Positions 27,455-37,293 of a stretch of DNA of 64,000 nucleotides are shown here, one piece after another. The position numbers were made by a program, and so were the translations under genes. Source of the DNA: Mesopusillimonas faecipullorum (GTDB lineage: Bacteria; Pseudomonadota; Gammaproteobacteria; Burkholderiales; Burkholderiaceae_B); assembly GCF_020539505.1 (NCBI RefSeq), contig NZ_JACDXW010000002.1, positions 186,001 to 250,000 of the forward strand. The letters are read 5' to 3'. The notes beneath the pieces are model-generated. The model was not told the origin of the DNA. It saw only the letters and a program-made list of their open reading frames with translations, and searched no databases. The first letter of the stretch is position 1. Each line of letters opens with the position of its first letter.

Positions 27455-28306
27455 TTAGTAGGTATAGCAGCCGTCAAAGACGGTAGTGGCGGCGCCGCTC
27501 ATGTGGACGTGGTTACTGCTTTCGTCCCAGTGAATGTGCAAAGTGCCACCTTTTAGCTCGACGTCAACCTCGCGGCAGGTATGGCCGTTTAGCACGGCAG
27601 CGACTGCCGTGGCGCAGGCGCCGGTGCCGCAGGCCAAGGTTTCGCCGGCCCCGCGTTCCCATACGCGCATGCGCAACTGACGGGGCGAAATCACCTCGGC
27701 GAATTCGGTGTTGACGCGGTTGGGGAAAAGCGGATGACGCTCGAACCCAGGGCCTAAGCGGGTAAGGTCTAGTGCATCGATATCATGCGTAAACACGACG
27801 GCATGGGGGTTACCCATAGAGACGGCGGTAATACGGTAGACCTGGCCCCTGACGTCTATGGGGTGGGAAACCAAACGTGTCTCGTCACCAGGCGGGTTGG
27901 CAGGGATACGTTCGGGAGTGAGCTCGGGCTCGCCCATATCGACGGTGGCGCCGCTTACCGTGCCGGCACCGTCAAACAACAAGCGCACCAGCTTGATGCC
28001 CGCGCCGGTTTCCACGCGGATGAGGTCGCTATCGACCAAACCGTAATCGCGGGCGTACTTGCCTACGCAACGCACGGCGTTGCCGCACATTTCAGATTCC
28101 GAGCCATCGGCATTGAACATGCGCATGCGTACGTCGGCGACTTGCGAAGGCAGAATCAGCACCAAGCCGTCTGAACCCACGCCAAAGTGACGGTCGCTGA
28201 TGCGGCGCGCCAGGGCGGCTGGGTCGGCAATAGTGTTTTCGAAACCATTCACGTAAACGTAATCGTTGCCGGTTCCTTGCATTTTGGTGAAGTTAACGCT
28301 TGCCAC
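27455..28306 (-). CDS. dapF: Diaminopimelate epimerase
   Basis: A 283-residue enzyme interconverting LL- and meso-diaminopimelate for lysine and peptidoglycan synthesis. The two catalytic cysteines are in MCGNAVRCVGKYARD and ACGTGACATAVAA. I start it at GTG 28306 (product MASVNFTKMQGTGNDY), with AAAGGA 8 bases upstream; upstream starts would add a poorly conserved tail. It is followed by dapL after 30 bases, in what is probably a two-gene operon. Confidence 0.93.
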   Translation of the reverse strand: MASVNFTKMQGTGNDYVYVNGFENTIADPAALARRISDRHFGVGSDGLVLILPSQVADVRMRMFNADGSESEMCGNAVRCVGKYARDYGLVDSDLIRVETGAGIKLVRLLFDGAGTVSGATVDMGEPELTPERIPANPPGDETRLVSHPIDVRGQVYRITAVSMGNPHAVVFTHDIDALDLTRLGPGFERHPLFPNRVNTEFAEVISPRQLRMRVWERGAGETLACGTGACATAVAAVLNGHTCREVDVELKGGTLHIHWDESSNHVHMSGAATTVFDGCYTY

Positions 28307-28375
28307 GAGGAAATTCCTTTGCTGGGAAAGGGCGGGGTAGACCAAGCCGTTTCTCAAGCTCTTACTCAAGATTAA

Positions 28376-28395
28376 ATATATTGAATACAATATAT
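28376..28395. promoter_or_regulatory. Perfect AT-rich palindrome upstream of dapF
   Basis: ATATATTG and CAATATAT flank a 4-base centre (AATA), forming a perfect 8+4+8 dyad in an otherwise GC-rich region. It sits about 70 bases before the dapF start and about 70 bases before the divergent DUF2069 gene. It may be an operator or part of overlapping promoters; no protein can be assigned. Confidence 0.45.
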
Positions 28396-28463
28396 CATAA
28401 AAAGATGGAAAGGCGATGCAAGAAATGCAAATTCCGCTCGTGGCGGGCGGGTAAGATAGCGGT

Positions 28464-28853
28464 ATGAACTCATTGCGACTTTCTTCTTCTTTGCGCTGGG
28501 GCGCCGCCGCCTCGCTGATACTACTGATTGTGTTGTGTTTGGTGTGGGAGCTTTGGCTGGCGCCCTTGCGCCCCGGCGGTTCGTGGTTGGTGCTAAAAGT
28601 ACTGCCCTTGCTGTTGCCTTTGCGCGGCGTGTTGAAGGGCAGCCTTTACACCATGCAATGGGCCTCCATGCTGATTCTGCTTTATTTGATGGAAGGCGTG
28701 GTGCGTGCGTATTCCGACCCCTCTGCGCTGTCTGCAGCGCTGGGTGGGGTAGAAGTCGTGCTGGCGTTGGTGTTTTACTTGTGCGCTATCTTTTATGTGC
28801 GGCCTGCCAAGCGTGCAGCCCGTCAACGCATCAAGGCCGGGAGCAGTGCATGA
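28464..28853 (+). CDS. DUF2069 family membrane protein
   Basis: A 129-residue protein with four hydrophobic segments and a basic C-terminal tail (RPAKRAARQRIKAG). It matches the small DUF2069 membrane family common in beta- and gammaproteobacteria, of unknown function. Its stop overlaps the start of selO (ATGA), so the two are co-translated. Confidence 0.75.
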   Translation: MNSLRLSSSLRWGAAASLILLIVLCLVWELWLAPLRPGGSWLVLKVLPLLLPLRGVLKGSLYTMQWASMLILLYLMEGVVRAYSDPSALSAALGGVEVVLALVFYLCAIFYVRPAKRAARQRIKAGSSA

Positions 28854-30328
28854 GCCTGATCAAACCCGAAGACCTGAAAATTGCCAATCGCTACGCCAGC
28901 CTGCCAGAAACGTTTTACACCAAGCTGCCGCCCACTCCGCTGAAGCAACCGCGCTTATTGCATGCCAACGACGAGGCCGCGCAGTTGCTAGGCCTTACCG
29001 CACAGACCTTAGCCCAGCCGGAATGGGTGCAAGTGCTGGCCGGCAGTGCCCCCTTACCCGGCGGCAGCAGTTTGGCTGCCGTTTACAGCGGCCATCAGTT
29101 TGGCGTGTGGGCCGGGCAGTTGGGCGACGGCAGGGCGCATTTGCTGGGCGAAATCGTAGGCCCACATGGCAATTGGGAAGTGCAGTTAAAAGGCTCGGGG
29201 CTGACCCCTTATTCGCGCATGGGCGACGGCAAGGCCGTGATTCGTTCTTCTGTGCGTGAATACCTGGCCAGCGAAGCCATGCATGGCCTGGGCATCCCCA
29301 CCACGCGGGCTTTGTCGCTGGTGGTGGCGGACGACCCCGTCTACCGCGAAACCGTGGAAAGGGCCGCTGTGGTCGCCCGATTGGCGCCCAGCTTCATCCG
29401 GTTCGGCACCTTCGAACATTGGGCGCGCCAGCCCGAAGCTTTGCGCCGCTTGTTCGATTTCACCGTCGACAATTATTTTCCTGCCCTGCGGCAAGAACAA
29501 AACGGGCCCTATAGCGGCCCGCAAGCACTGACCCAGCGCTTTTTACACGAAGTGGTAGAGCGCAGCGCCAGGCTGGTGGCGGGCTGGCAAACCGTGGGCT
29601 TTTGTCATGGCGTCATGAACACCGACAATATGTCGATTCTGGGCCTGACGCTGGATTACGGCCCTTATGGCTTCATGGACGCCTTCCGCATCGACCACAT
29701 TTGCAACCATACCGATAGACAAGGCCGTTATGCCTGGCATGCCCAGCCCTCGGTCATGCACTGGAATCTGTGCCGTTTGGCCGAAAGCCTCTTGCCCTTG
29801 GGTGTGGACGTCGAACAGGCCAAGACGGTGCTCAGCCATTTTGAAGCGGCCTTTTTGCAGGAGTTTCAGGGGCGCTTGCAAGCCAAAATGGGCTTGGGGC
29901 AATGGCGGGAAGGCGACAGCCAGCTGGTAGACGACTGGTGGCGCCTGCTGCACACGCAACAAGCCGACTTTACCCTGTGCTTTCGACGCCTGGCACAAGT
30001 GCCGGCCTCTGACACCGAATTTCTTGCGCTGTTTGCCGACGACGCACCCGCACGCGAATGGCTGCTGCGCTATCGCGAACGGGTAGGCGAACAGGCCTGG
30101 GCCGATCCGCAGCGTTTGGCCGGCATGAACGCAGCAAACCCCTTGTACGTATTGCGCAATTACCTGGCCGAACAAGCCATACGCGGCGCCGAGCGTGACG
30201 ACCCCACCGAGATAGACGTGCTGATGCGCTTGTTGCGCACACCGTGTACCGAGCAAACCGGGGCGCAGGCTTACGCGCAGGCGGCACCAGACTGGGCCAG
30301 AGAGCTTTCCGTCAGTTGTTCTTCGTAA
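28850..30328 (+). CDS. selO: Protein adenylyltransferase SelO (YdiU family)
   Basis: A 492-residue pseudokinase that transfers AMP from ATP to protein hydroxyl side chains, linked in bacteria to oxidative stress. Diagnostic blocks are GSSLAAVYSGHQFG, GDGRAHLLGE, LKGSGLTPYSRMGDG, SSVREYLASEAMHGLG and the metal region GVMNTDNMSILG. The C terminus SVSCSS keeps the conserved cysteine. I start it at ATG 28850 because it overlaps the DUF2069 stop and begins with the family's N terminus. Confidence 0.92.
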   Translation: MSLIKPEDLKIANRYASLPETFYTKLPPTPLKQPRLLHANDEAAQLLGLTAQTLAQPEWVQVLAGSAPLPGGSSLAAVYSGHQFGVWAGQLGDGRAHLLGEIVGPHGNWEVQLKGSGLTPYSRMGDGKAVIRSSVREYLASEAMHGLGIPTTRALSLVVADDPVYRETVERAAVVARLAPSFIRFGTFEHWARQPEALRRLFDFTVDNYFPALRQEQNGPYSGPQALTQRFLHEVVERSARLVAGWQTVGFCHGVMNTDNMSILGLTLDYGPYGFMDAFRIDHICNHTDRQGRYAWHAQPSVMHWNLCRLAESLLPLGVDVEQAKTVLSHFEAAFLQEFQGRLQAKMGLGQWREGDSQLVDDWWRLLHTQQADFTLCFRRLAQVPASDTEFLALFADDAPAREWLLRYRERVGEQAWADPQRLAGMNAANPLYVLRNYLAEQAIRGAERDDPTEIDVLMRLLRTPCTEQTGAQAYAQAAPDWARELSVSCSS

Positions 30329-30397
30329 GGTCGTTTGTTGGGCCGGCCCGGCCAATGCCATAATTGCGTATCTAGCAGCTATTTTTGATTATTTTCT

Positions 30398-31459
30398 ATG
30401 TCAGGCAATACCTTGGGTAAGCTTTTTTGTGTCAGTAATTTCGGCGAATCGCATGGCCCGGCCATCGGCGCCGTGGTCGACGGCTGCCCGCCCGGGCTGG
30501 CTTTGTCCGAGGCCGACATTCAGGCCGAACTCGACCGCCGTCGCCCAGGCACTTCGCGCCACGTCACCCAGCGCCAAGAGGCTGACCAGGTAGAGATTTT
30601 GTCTGGTGTCTACGAAGGGCAGACCACGGGTGTGCCCATTGCTTTGCTTATCCGCAATACCGACGCGCGCAGCAAAGACTATTCCAATATTGCCGACACC
30701 TTCCGGCCCGGTCATGCCGATTACGCCTATTGGAAGAAGTACGGTGTACGCGACCCACGTGGCGGGGGGCGCTCTTCGGCGCGCCTAACGGCTCCCACCG
30801 TCGCCGCCGGCGCTATCGCACGCAAATGGCTGCTTAACGAACACGGCATCGTCATTCGCGGCTACATGAGCCAGCTGGGCCCCATACAGATTCCCTTCGA
30901 ATCCTGGGAAGAAGTCCCCAACAACCCGTTTTACGCGCCCAATGCCGGCGTGGTTCAGCAGTTGGAAGACTATATGGACCAACTGCGCCGTGATGGCGAT
31001 TCCATCGGCGCGCGTATCGAGGTGGTAGCTGAAGGCGTGCCCGCCGGTTGGGGCGAACCCATTTACGACAGGCTCGACGCCGACATCGCCCACGCCATGA
31101 TGGGTTTGAACGCGGTCAAAGGCGTTTCTATCGGTGCCGGTTTCGATTGCATTGCCCAGAAAGGTTCGGAACACGGCGACGAAATCACCCCCGAAGGCTT
31201 CTTAAGCAATCACGCCGGCGGCGTGCTGGGCGGTATTTCCTCGGGGCAGTCCGTAACGGTGTCGCTGGCCATCAAACCCACCTCCAGCATTCGTGTTGAA
31301 AAACGTTCGGTAGATCGTCAAGGCAATCCCACACTGGTGCAAACCTTGGGGCGCCATGATCCCTGCGTAGGCATACGCGCCACCCCCATCGCCGAAGCCT
31401 TGTTGGCTATCGTTCTCATGGATCACGCTTTGCGCCATAGGGGGCAGACCGGACGTTAA
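30398..31459 (+). CDS. aroC: Chorismate synthase
   Basis: A 353-residue enzyme converting 5-enolpyruvylshikimate 3-phosphate to chorismate with reduced [22 protein letters not shown] near the N terminus, [13 protein letters not shown] and [11 protein letters not shown] are signatures. The length is normal and the gene stands alone, 70 bases after selO and 20 bases before the M48 protease gene. Confidence 0.95.
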   Translation: MSGNTLGKLFCVSNFGESHGPAIGAVVDGCPPGLALSEADIQAELDRRRPGTSRHVTQRQEADQVEILSGVYEGQTTGVPIALLIRNTDARSKDYSNIADTFRPGHADYAYWKKYGVRDPRGGGRSSARLTAPTVAAGAIARKWLLNEHGIVIRGYMSQLGPIQIPFESWEEVPNNPFYAPNAGVVQQLEDYMDQLRRDGDSIGARIEVVAEGVPAGWGEPIYDRLDADIAHAMMGLNAVKGVSIGAGFDCIAQKGSEHGDEITPEGFLSNHAGGVLGGISSGQSVTVSLAIKPTSSIRVEKRSVDRQGNPTLVQTLGRHDPCVGIRATPIAEALLAIVLMDHALRHRGQTGR

Positions 31460-31478
31460 GGCCACAAGAGGAGTACAC

Positions 31479-32345
31479 ATGCACACCACCAGCACAGTGA
31501 ACAAGGCGGCAGCCAAACAAGGCTGGCGCACTAAAACAGCGGCTCTGGCGGTTTGCGCCGGGCTGATCGGCGTTACGGGTTGCGCCCCCATGAACACCAC
31601 GCAAAGCGGGGCGGTTGGTATTAACCGTACCCAATACATGTCCAGCATGGTGCCCGAACAGCAGTTGCAAGCTGAAGCCGCCAGCCAGTACAACCAACTG
31701 GTGCAACAAGCCAAAGCCCAGAAAGCGCTGAACCCCTCTGCGGCGCAAACCAAACGCGTGCGCGGCATCAGCCAAAATCTGATCAAGCAGGTGGGGGTGT
31801 TCAGGCCCGATGCGGCGGCCTGGAACTGGGAAGTCAATGTGCTGGATTCAGATGAAGTCAACGCATGGTGCATGCCTGGCGGCAAGATTGCGGTGTACAC
31901 CGGTTTGATAGAGCAGCTGAAAGCCACCGACGACGAACTCGCGGCGGTGATAGGCCACGAAATCGCCCACGCGCTGCGTGAACACGCACGTGAGCGGGTG
32001 TCGCAGCAAATGGCTACCGGCATAGGCTTAAGCATATTGGCCGCTGTTACCGGCAGCAATGCCACGGCTGACTTAGGGGGCCAGCTTTCGCAAGTGATGT
32101 TTACCTTGCCCAATAGCCGTACCCACGAAACCGAAGCCGATCGCATGGGCGTAGAACTTGCCGCACGCGCCGGTTACGACCCGCGCGCCGCGGTCACGCT
32201 GTGGCGCAAAATGGCTTCGGCAGGGGGCGGCGGCCAGCCCGAGTTCCTTTCCACCCACCCATCGCCTACCACCCGCATCGCCGACCTCGAAAAGATTTCC
32301 GAGCAGATGATGCCGCTGTATCAGCAGGCCGGTGGTAAGCGTTAA
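31479..32345 (+). CDS. M48 family metalloprotease lipoprotein
   Basis: A 288-residue protein with a lipoprotein signal (hydrophobic segment ending GVTGC, lipobox near residue 36) and the zinc motif HEIAHALREHARE, followed by a glutamate ligand in HETEADRMG. It resembles LoiP/YcaL-type periplasmic proteases that sit on a membrane and degrade damaged envelope proteins. A good ribosome site (AAGAGGAG) precedes the ATG. No close partner is visible. Confidence 0.88.
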   Translation: MHTTSTVNKAAAKQGWRTKTAALAVCAGLIGVTGCAPMNTTQSGAVGINRTQYMSSMVPEQQLQAEAASQYNQLVQQAKAQKALNPSAAQTKRVRGISQNLIKQVGVFRPDAAAWNWEVNVLDSDEVNAWCMPGGKIAVYTGLIEQLKATDDELAAVIGHEIAHALREHARERVSQQMATGIGLSILAAVTGSNATADLGGQLSQVMFTLPNSRTHETEADRMGVELAARAGYDPRAAVTLWRKMASAGGGGQPEFLSTHPSPTTRIADLEKISEQMMPLYQQAGGKR

Positions 32346-32409
32346 GGGCTGGGCATTGACTAGGGTTTCGGCCAGACAGGTAGTCGCTATACCAGTATAA
32401 ATTGTCTTC

Positions 32410-32438
32410 TTGTACTAGCTTAAAAGCGGATCGATAAT
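32410..32438 (+). promoter_or_regulatory. Candidate promoter of leuCD
   Basis: TTGTAC (32410-32415) and GATAAT (32433-32438) spaced 17 bases, about 70 bases before the leuC start. The surrounding sequence is AT-rich compared with the genes around it. No leader peptide with leucine codons was recognised. Confidence 0.4.
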
Positions 32439-32510
32439 ATCGGTATGGCAAGGCCGGCGCATAGCCGGCGTGTACCGATTGATACCTCCTTTTTAAAAGC
32501 GAGCACCGAG

Positions 32511-33911
32511 ATGGCCCAGACCCTTTATGACAAGCTGTGGGAAGCCCATATCGTCGACCAAGAGCCCGACGGCACCTGTTTGATCTATATCGACCGTCAC
32601 CTGTTGCACGAGGTGACCAGTCCCCAGGCTTTTGAAGGCCTGAGCTTGGCCAGCCGCAAGCCCTGGCGCATTTCCGCCAACTTGGCAGTGGCTGATCACA
32701 ACGTGCCCACCACCGATCGTAGCCAAGGCATAGACGACCCCATTTCGCGTCTTCAGGTAGACACCCTGGACGAAAACTGCGAAAACTTCGGCATTACCGA
32801 ATTTCGCATGAACGACATGCGCCAAGGCATCGTGCACGTGATCGGGCCTGAACAAGGCGCCACGTTGCCCGGCATGACCGTCGTCTGTGGCGACTCGCAC
32901 ACCAGCACCCACGGTGCGGTGGGCGCCTTGGCCTTTGGTATCGGCACCTCCGAAGTCGAGCACACCTTGGCCACGCAAACCCTGCTCATGAAAAAGAGCA
33001 AGAACATGCTGGTCAAGGTTGAAGGCAAGATGCCCGAAGGCTGTACCGCCAAAGACTTGGTGCTGTATGTGATCGGCAAAATCGGCACGGCGGGCGGTAC
33101 GGGCTACGCCATAGAATTCGCCGGTTCAGCCGTGCGCGAATTGTCGGTGGAAGGCCGCATGACCGTGTGCAATATGGCAATTGAAGCCGGTGCGCGCTCG
33201 GGCATGGTCGCCGTCGACGATAAAACCATAGAGTATTTCCGTGGTCGCCCCTATGCGCCTACGGGTGCCGCCTGGGACGAGGCCGTTGAATACTGGAAGA
33301 CTTTGCACAGCGACGAAGGGGCGCAGTTTGACTTGGTGGTCGAACTGGATGCCGCCGACATTGTGCCGCAGGTAAGCTGGGGCACATCGCCCGAAATGGT
33401 GTTGCCGGTGACCGACAAAGTGCCCGATCCCGCTGGCGAATCTGATCCAGTCAAACGCAGCGGCATGGAACGCGCCCTTGAGTACATGGGCTTGCAAGCC
33501 AATATGCCGATTACCGATGTGCAGATCGACAAAGTGTTCATAGGTTCGTGTACCAACTCGCGTATTGAAGACATACGCGCGGCTGCCGAAGTGGCCAAGG
33601 GCCGCAAGGTAGCGCCCAACGTCAAGCTGGCCATGGTGGTGCCAGGTTCGGGCTTGGTCAAGCAACAAGCCGAAAAAGAAGGTTTGGACAAAATTTTGCT
33701 GGAAGCCGGTTTCGAATGGCGTGAGCCGGGCTGTTCGATGTGCTTGGCCATGAACGCCGACCGCCTGGAACCCGGCGAGCGTTGCGCCTCGACCTCGAAC
33801 CGCAACTTCGAAGGGCGCCAAGGGCAGGGCGGGCGCACCCACTTGGTCAGCCCCGCGATGGCAGCCGCAGCCGCCATCGCCGGTCATTTTGTCGATATTC
33901 GTCAATTCTAA
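32511..33911 (+). CDS. leuC: 3-isopropylmalate dehydratase large subunit
   Basis: A 466-residue aconitase-family protein. The three [4Fe-4S] cysteine ligands are in [11 protein letters not shown] and GCSMCLAMN. With LeuD it isomerises 2-isopropylmalate to 3-isopropylmalate in leucine biosynthesis. I use ATG 32511 (product [13 protein letters not shown]), the canonical N terminus; an in-frame ATG at 32445 would add 22 non-conserved residues. leuD follows after 9 bases. Confidence 0.95.
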   Translation: MAQTLYDKLWEAHIVDQEPDGTCLIYIDRHLLHEVTSPQAFEGLSLASRKPWRISANLAVADHNVPTTDRSQGIDDPISRLQVDTLDENCENFGITEFRMNDMRQGIVHVIGPEQGATLPGMTVVCGDSHTSTHGAVGALAFGIGTSEVEHTLATQTLLMKKSKNMLVKVEGKMPEGCTAKDLVLYVIGKIGTAGGTGYAIEFAGSAVRELSVEGRMTVCNMAIEAGARSGMVAVDDKTIEYFRGRPYAPTGAAWDEAVEYWKTLHSDEGAQFDLVVELDAADIVPQVSWGTSPEMVLPVTDKVPDPAGESDPVKRSGMERALEYMGLQANMPITDVQIDKVFIGSCTNSRIEDIRAAAEVAKGRKVAPNVKLAMVVPGSGLVKQQAEKEGLDKILLEAGFEWREPGCSMCLAMNADRLEPGERCASTSNRNFEGRQGQGGRTHLVSPAMAAAAAIAGHFVDIRQF

Positions 33912-33920
33912 GGAGCCATC

Positions 33921-34568
33921 ATGCAGGCATTTACCAAGCACACGGGCCTGGTGGCACCGTTAGACCGCGAAAACGTCGATACCGACTTGATCATTCCCAA
34001 GCAGTTTCTTAAGTCGATCAAACGCACGGGTTTCGGCCCCAATCTGTTCGACGAGTTGCGTTATCTGGACCACGGCGAACCTGGCATGGATAACAGCAAG
34101 CGCCCGCTGAACCCGGATTTTTCGCTGAATCAGCCGCGTTATCAAGGCGCCAGTGTGTTGCTGGCCCGCAAAAACTTTGGTTGTGGTTCCAGCCGCGAAC
34201 ACGCGCCTTGGGCGCTGATGCAATATGGTTTTCGCGCCATTATTGCGCCGTCGTACGCTGATATTTTCTTTAACAATAGCTTCAAGAACGGCTTGCTGCC
34301 CATTATTTTGCCCGAGCAAACGGTGGCTCAGTTGTTCGAAGAGCTGTATGCACAAGAGGGTTACAGTCTGACGATAGACTTGGCGGCGCAGCAAGTGGTG
34401 TCGCCTTCGGGGCAAACCTATGGTTTCGAGATCGACGAGTTTCGCAAGCATAGTTTGCTGAATGGTTTGGACGAAATTGCAACGACCTTACAGAAGGCCG
34501 AGAAGATCCGTGCGTTTGAGCAGCAGCGTTTGGCGCGGCATCCTTGGCTGGCGGCGGAGCGGGTTTAA
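33921..34568 (+). CDS. leuD: 3-isopropylmalate dehydratase small subunit
   Basis: A 215-residue swivelling-domain partner of Leu[15 protein letters not shown], the active-site segment [15 protein letters not shown] and [13 protein letters not shown] are characteristic. It is co-transcribed with leuC. leuB lies 460 bases further on, separated by two hairpin cassettes, rather than directly downstream. Confidence 0.95.
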   Translation: MQAFTKHTGLVAPLDRENVDTDLIIPKQFLKSIKRTGFGPNLFDELRYLDHGEPGMDNSKRPLNPDFSLNQPRYQGASVLLARKNFGCGSSREHAPWALMQYGFRAIIAPSYADIFFNNSFKNGLLPIILPEQTVAQLFEELYAQEGYSLTIDLAAQQVVSPSGQTYGFEIDEFRKHSLLNGLDEIATTLQKAEKIRAFEQQRLARHPWLAAERV

Positions 34569-34635
34569 AGCTTAGTGGGTGGGTGTTAGTGTGTTTTTGC
34601 GGGTTGCGTGCTAACCCCTTAGGTGCTAACTCGCC

Positions 34636-34757
34636 CGCCACTGGGGCAATGCATTCCAGGCCCGGTCAGTTGGCTCGACCACACCAGCATGTGGTCTCGG
34701 CCCGCTGCGCGGGCTTCCCGCCTTCCAACGTGCCTGGAATGCATTGCCCCAGCGGCG
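34636..34757 (-). repeat. Hairpin cassette 1 (long inverted ends, covarying internal stems)
   Basis: A 122-base non-coding element between leuD and leuB. Its ends are a 26-base inverted repeat with one mismatch (34636-34661 and 34732-34757). Inside are two hairpins: GACCACA/TGTGGTC with loop CCAGCA (34677-34696) and GCCCGC/GCGGGC with loop TGC (34700-34714). Read on the minus strand its core aligns with cassette 2: GGCACGTTGGA, then a stem, GGGCCGAG, a stem with TGCTGG in the loop, CGAGCC and GACCGGGCC. The stems differ but remain paired. Confidence 0.75.
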
Positions 34758-34843
34758 TGCTGGACGGCGGTGTTCAGGCATCTGTTGGAAATACGTTGGG
34801 CCTAACAAAGACGAAACTAAGTTACGCTAAACACCACCGCCTA

Positions 34844-34967
34844 GCACTGTGCCGTAGCAGCCGTTTTCGGCACGTTGGAGCGAGGGTAGCCCCGAAGGGG
34901 CCGAGGGCGCCTGCTGGCGCGCCCGAGCCGAACGACCGGGCCGGAAACGGCTGCTACGGCACAGCGC
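34844..34967 (+). repeat. Hairpin cassette 2 (related to cassette 1, opposite orientation)
   Basis: A 124-base element with 28-base inverted ends (34844-34871 and 34940-34967; two mismatches). Internal hairpins are GCCCC/GGGGC with a GAA loop (34889-34901) and GGGCGC/GCGCCC with TGCTGG in the loop (34905-34924). Unpaired or loop blocks shared with cassette 1 are GGCACGTTGGA (34869-34879), GGGCCGAG, CGAGCC and GACCGGGCC (34934-34942). It contains no reading frame of interest. Confidence 0.75.
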
Positions 34968-35030
34968 GGGTTAGTAAAAAGTAAAAAATCTTCTCATCAA
35001 CCGAATTAAGCAATAGAACAGAGCACAGAC

Positions 35031-36104
35031 ATGCATCAAATCGCAGTTTTACCCGGTGATGGCATCGGCCCCGAAATTACCGAACAAGCCGTACGCGTAT
35101 TGACCGCCCTGGGCCTGCCGCTTGAGCTGCAAACCCAGCCGGTAGGCGGCGCGGCCTATGCCGCTCATGGTCACCCCCTGCCCGAAGCCACCCTCAAACT
35201 AGCGCAATCGGCGCGTGCCATTTTGTTTGGCGCCGTAGGCGACTGGAAATACGACAATCTGGAACGCCACCTGCGCCCCGAGCAAGCCATTCTGGGCCTG
35301 CGCAAAGCGCTGGGCTTGTTCGCCAATCTTCGCCCGGCCATTCTGTACCCACAACTGGCCAATGCTTCCACGCTTAAGCCCGAAGTGGTGGCCGGCCTGG
35401 ATATCCTGATCGTGCGCGAACTGACGGGCGACATCTATTTCGGTCAGCCGCGCGGTGTGCGTACTCTGGAAGACGGCCCTTTCAAAGGCGAGCGTCAGGG
35501 TTTCGACACCATGCACTACGCCGAAAGCGAAATCCGCCGTATTGCTCACATTGCCTTCCAGGCAGCACTCAAACGCAACAAAAAGCTGTGCAGCGTAGAC
35601 AAAGCCAATGTGCTGGAAACCTCGCAATTCTGGCGCGACGTGATGATTGCGGTGTCGGCTGAATACCCCGAGGTCGAACTGTCGCACATGTATGTCGACA
35701 ACGCCGCCATGCAATTGGTGCGCGCACCCAAAGAATTCGACGTGGTGGTGACCGGCAACCTGTTTGGCGACATTCTGTCTGACGAAGCCGCCATGCTGAC
35801 GGGTTCCATAGGCATGCTGCCTTCGGCCTCGCTGAACGCTGCGGGCCAAGGTCTGTACGAGCCCAGCCATGGTTCGGCCCCCGATATCGCCGGTCAGAAC
35901 ATCGCCAACCCCTTGGCCACGATACTGTCAGCCGCCATGCTGCTGCGTTATTCGCTGGATGAAGCCGCTCAAGCCGACCGCATCGAAGCCGCTGTTCAAA
36001 GCGTGTTAGAGCAAGGCTTGCGCACCGCTGACATCTACGAGCCGGGCATGTTGCGGGTATCTACCTCGGAAATGGGCGACGCTGTCTTGAAGGCGTTAAA
36101 ATAA
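35031..36104 (+). CDS. leuB: 3-isopropylmalate dehydrogenase
   Basis: A 357-residue NAD-dependent decarboxylating dehydrogenase of leucine biosynthesis. [10 protein letters not shown] at the N terminus, [35 protein letters not shown], and [12 protein letters not shown] with the NAD-binding region [13 protein letters not shown] are typical. asd follows 40 bases downstream in the same direction. Confidence 0.95.
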   Translation: MHQIAVLPGDGIGPEITEQAVRVLTALGLPLELQTQPVGGAAYAAHGHPLPEATLKLAQSARAILFGAVGDWKYDNLERHLRPEQAILGLRKALGLFANLRPAILYPQLANASTLKPEVVAGLDILIVRELTGDIYFGQPRGVRTLEDGPFKGERQGFDTMHYAESEIRRIAHIAFQAALKRNKKLCSVDKANVLETSQFWRDVMIAVSAEYPEVELSHMYVDNAAMQLVRAPKEFDVVVTGNLFGDILSDEAAMLTGSIGMLPSASLNAAGQGLYEPSHGSAPDIAGQNIANPLATILSAAMLLRYSLDEAAQADRIEAAVQSVLEQGLRTADIYEPGMLRVSTSEMGDAVLKALK

Positions 36105-36144
36105 AGCGATTCCTTAATCCGACCTTATACAGAGACTTTCAATT

Positions 36145-37275
36145 ATGACGCAAGCAGTGGGCCTAGTCGGCTGGCGTGGCATGGTGGGTTCCGTCCTCAT
36201 GCAACGCATGCGCGACGAAGGCGATTTCTCCTTATTCGAACCCGTCTTCTTTTCCACCAGCAACGCCGGTGGCGCTGCGCCCTCGTGGGCTTCGGGCGCT
36301 GGCCCTTTGCAAGACGCCTACGATATTCAAGCCCTTAAAAAGCTGCCTATTATCGTTACGGCTCAGGGTGGCGATTACACCAAGCGTGTGTACGACACCC
36401 TGCGTCAAGAAGGTTGGAATGGTCTCTGGATAGACGCGGCCAGCACGCTGCGCATGAAAGAAGACGCAGTCATTGTTCTCGATCCAGTCAATCGTAACGT
36501 CATCGACGCTGCGCTGGCCAAGGGCGTGAAGAACTTCGTCGGTGGTAACTGCACGGTCAGCTGCATGCTGATCGGCTTGGCCGGCTTGTTCAAGCAAGAT
36601 CTGGTCGAGTGGATGACCAGCATGACCTACCAAGCGGCGTCGGGCGGCGGTGCGCAACACATGCGCGAACTCCTTACCCAGTTCGGTCTGCTCAACCAAT
36701 CGGTTGCGGGCTTGCTCGAAGACCCGGCCTCGGCCATTCTTGAAATCGACCGTGGCGTGTTGGCCAAGCAGCAAGACCCTGCCTTGCCGCGTGATCACTT
36801 CGGCGTACCGCTGGCCGGTAGCCTCATCCCCTGGATAGACAGCGACTTGGGTAATGGCATGTCGCGCGAAGAATGGAAAGGCGGCGCTGAAACCAACAAG
36901 ATCCTGGGCCGTGGCGAAGGTTTCAATACCGCGCCCGTACCGGTAGACGGTCTGTGCGTGCGTATCGGCGCCATGCGCTGCCACAGCCAGGCCTTAACCA
37001 TCAAGCTCAGGCGCGACGTGCCGCTGGACGAAATCAACAGCATCATCAGCGAAGGTTCGCAGTGGGCCAAGGTCGTTCCCAACGAGCGCGAGGCCACCAT
37101 GCAGCAACTTACGCCGGTAGCGGTTACGGGTACGCTGGATATCCCCGTGGGCCGTATGCGCAAGTTGGCCATGGGTGACGACTACCTTAGCGCCTTCACT
37201 GTAGGCGATCAACTGTTGTGGGGTGCGGCTGAGCCGCTACGCCGTATGCTGCGCATCGCGTTGGGCGAACTGTAA
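36145..37275 (+). CDS. asd: Aspartate-semialdehyde dehydrogenase
   Basis: A 376-residue enzyme reducing aspartyl phosphate to the semialdehyde, the branch point to lysine, threonine and methionine. The N-terminal nucleotide motif is [14 protein letters not shown] and the active-site cysteine lies in [13 protein letters not shown]. The length and motif set fit the Gram-negative (enterobacterial-type) Asd. It supplies the pathways in which thrB, dapL and dapF of this window act. Confidence 0.95.
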   Translation: MTQAVGLVGWRGMVGSVLMQRMRDEGDFSLFEPVFFSTSNAGGAAPSWASGAGPLQDAYDIQALKKLPIIVTAQGGDYTKRVYDTLRQEGWNGLWIDAASTLRMKEDAVIVLDPVNRNVIDAALAKGVKNFVGGNCTVSCMLIGLAGLFKQDLVEWMTSMTYQAASGGGAQHMRELLTQFGLLNQSVAGLLEDPASAILEIDRGVLAKQQDPALPRDHFGVPLAGSLIPWIDSDLGNGMSREEWKGGAETNKILGRGEGFNTAPVPVDGLCVRIGAMRCHSQALTIKLRRDVPLDEINSIISEGSQWAKVVPNEREATMQQLTPVAVTGTLDIPVGRMRKLAMGDDYLSAFTVGDQLLWGAAEPLRRMLRIALGEL

Positions 37276-37293
37276 CAAGCAAAGGAAGCACCC

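Larger units (their letters stand above)
34569..35030. other. leuD-leuB intergenic region
   Basis: A 462-base gap without a credible gene. It holds the two hairpin cassettes described separately, and an AT-rich stretch (about 34971-35010) just before leuB that could carry its promoter. Short reading frames crossing the cassettes look like by-products of the palindromes. Confidence 0.7.

Noticed and set aside
34621-34812. Possible integron attC site around hairpin cassette 1
   Set aside because: GTTGGGC at 34794-34800 fits a GTTRRRY core, but the expected RYYYAAC partner at the other end is missing and there is no integrase or cassette gene.
34544-34984. Open frame of 146 codons across the leuD-leuB gap
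   Set aside because: It runs through both hairpin cassettes and overlaps the end of leuD; the encoded sequence is low-complexity and follows the palindromes.
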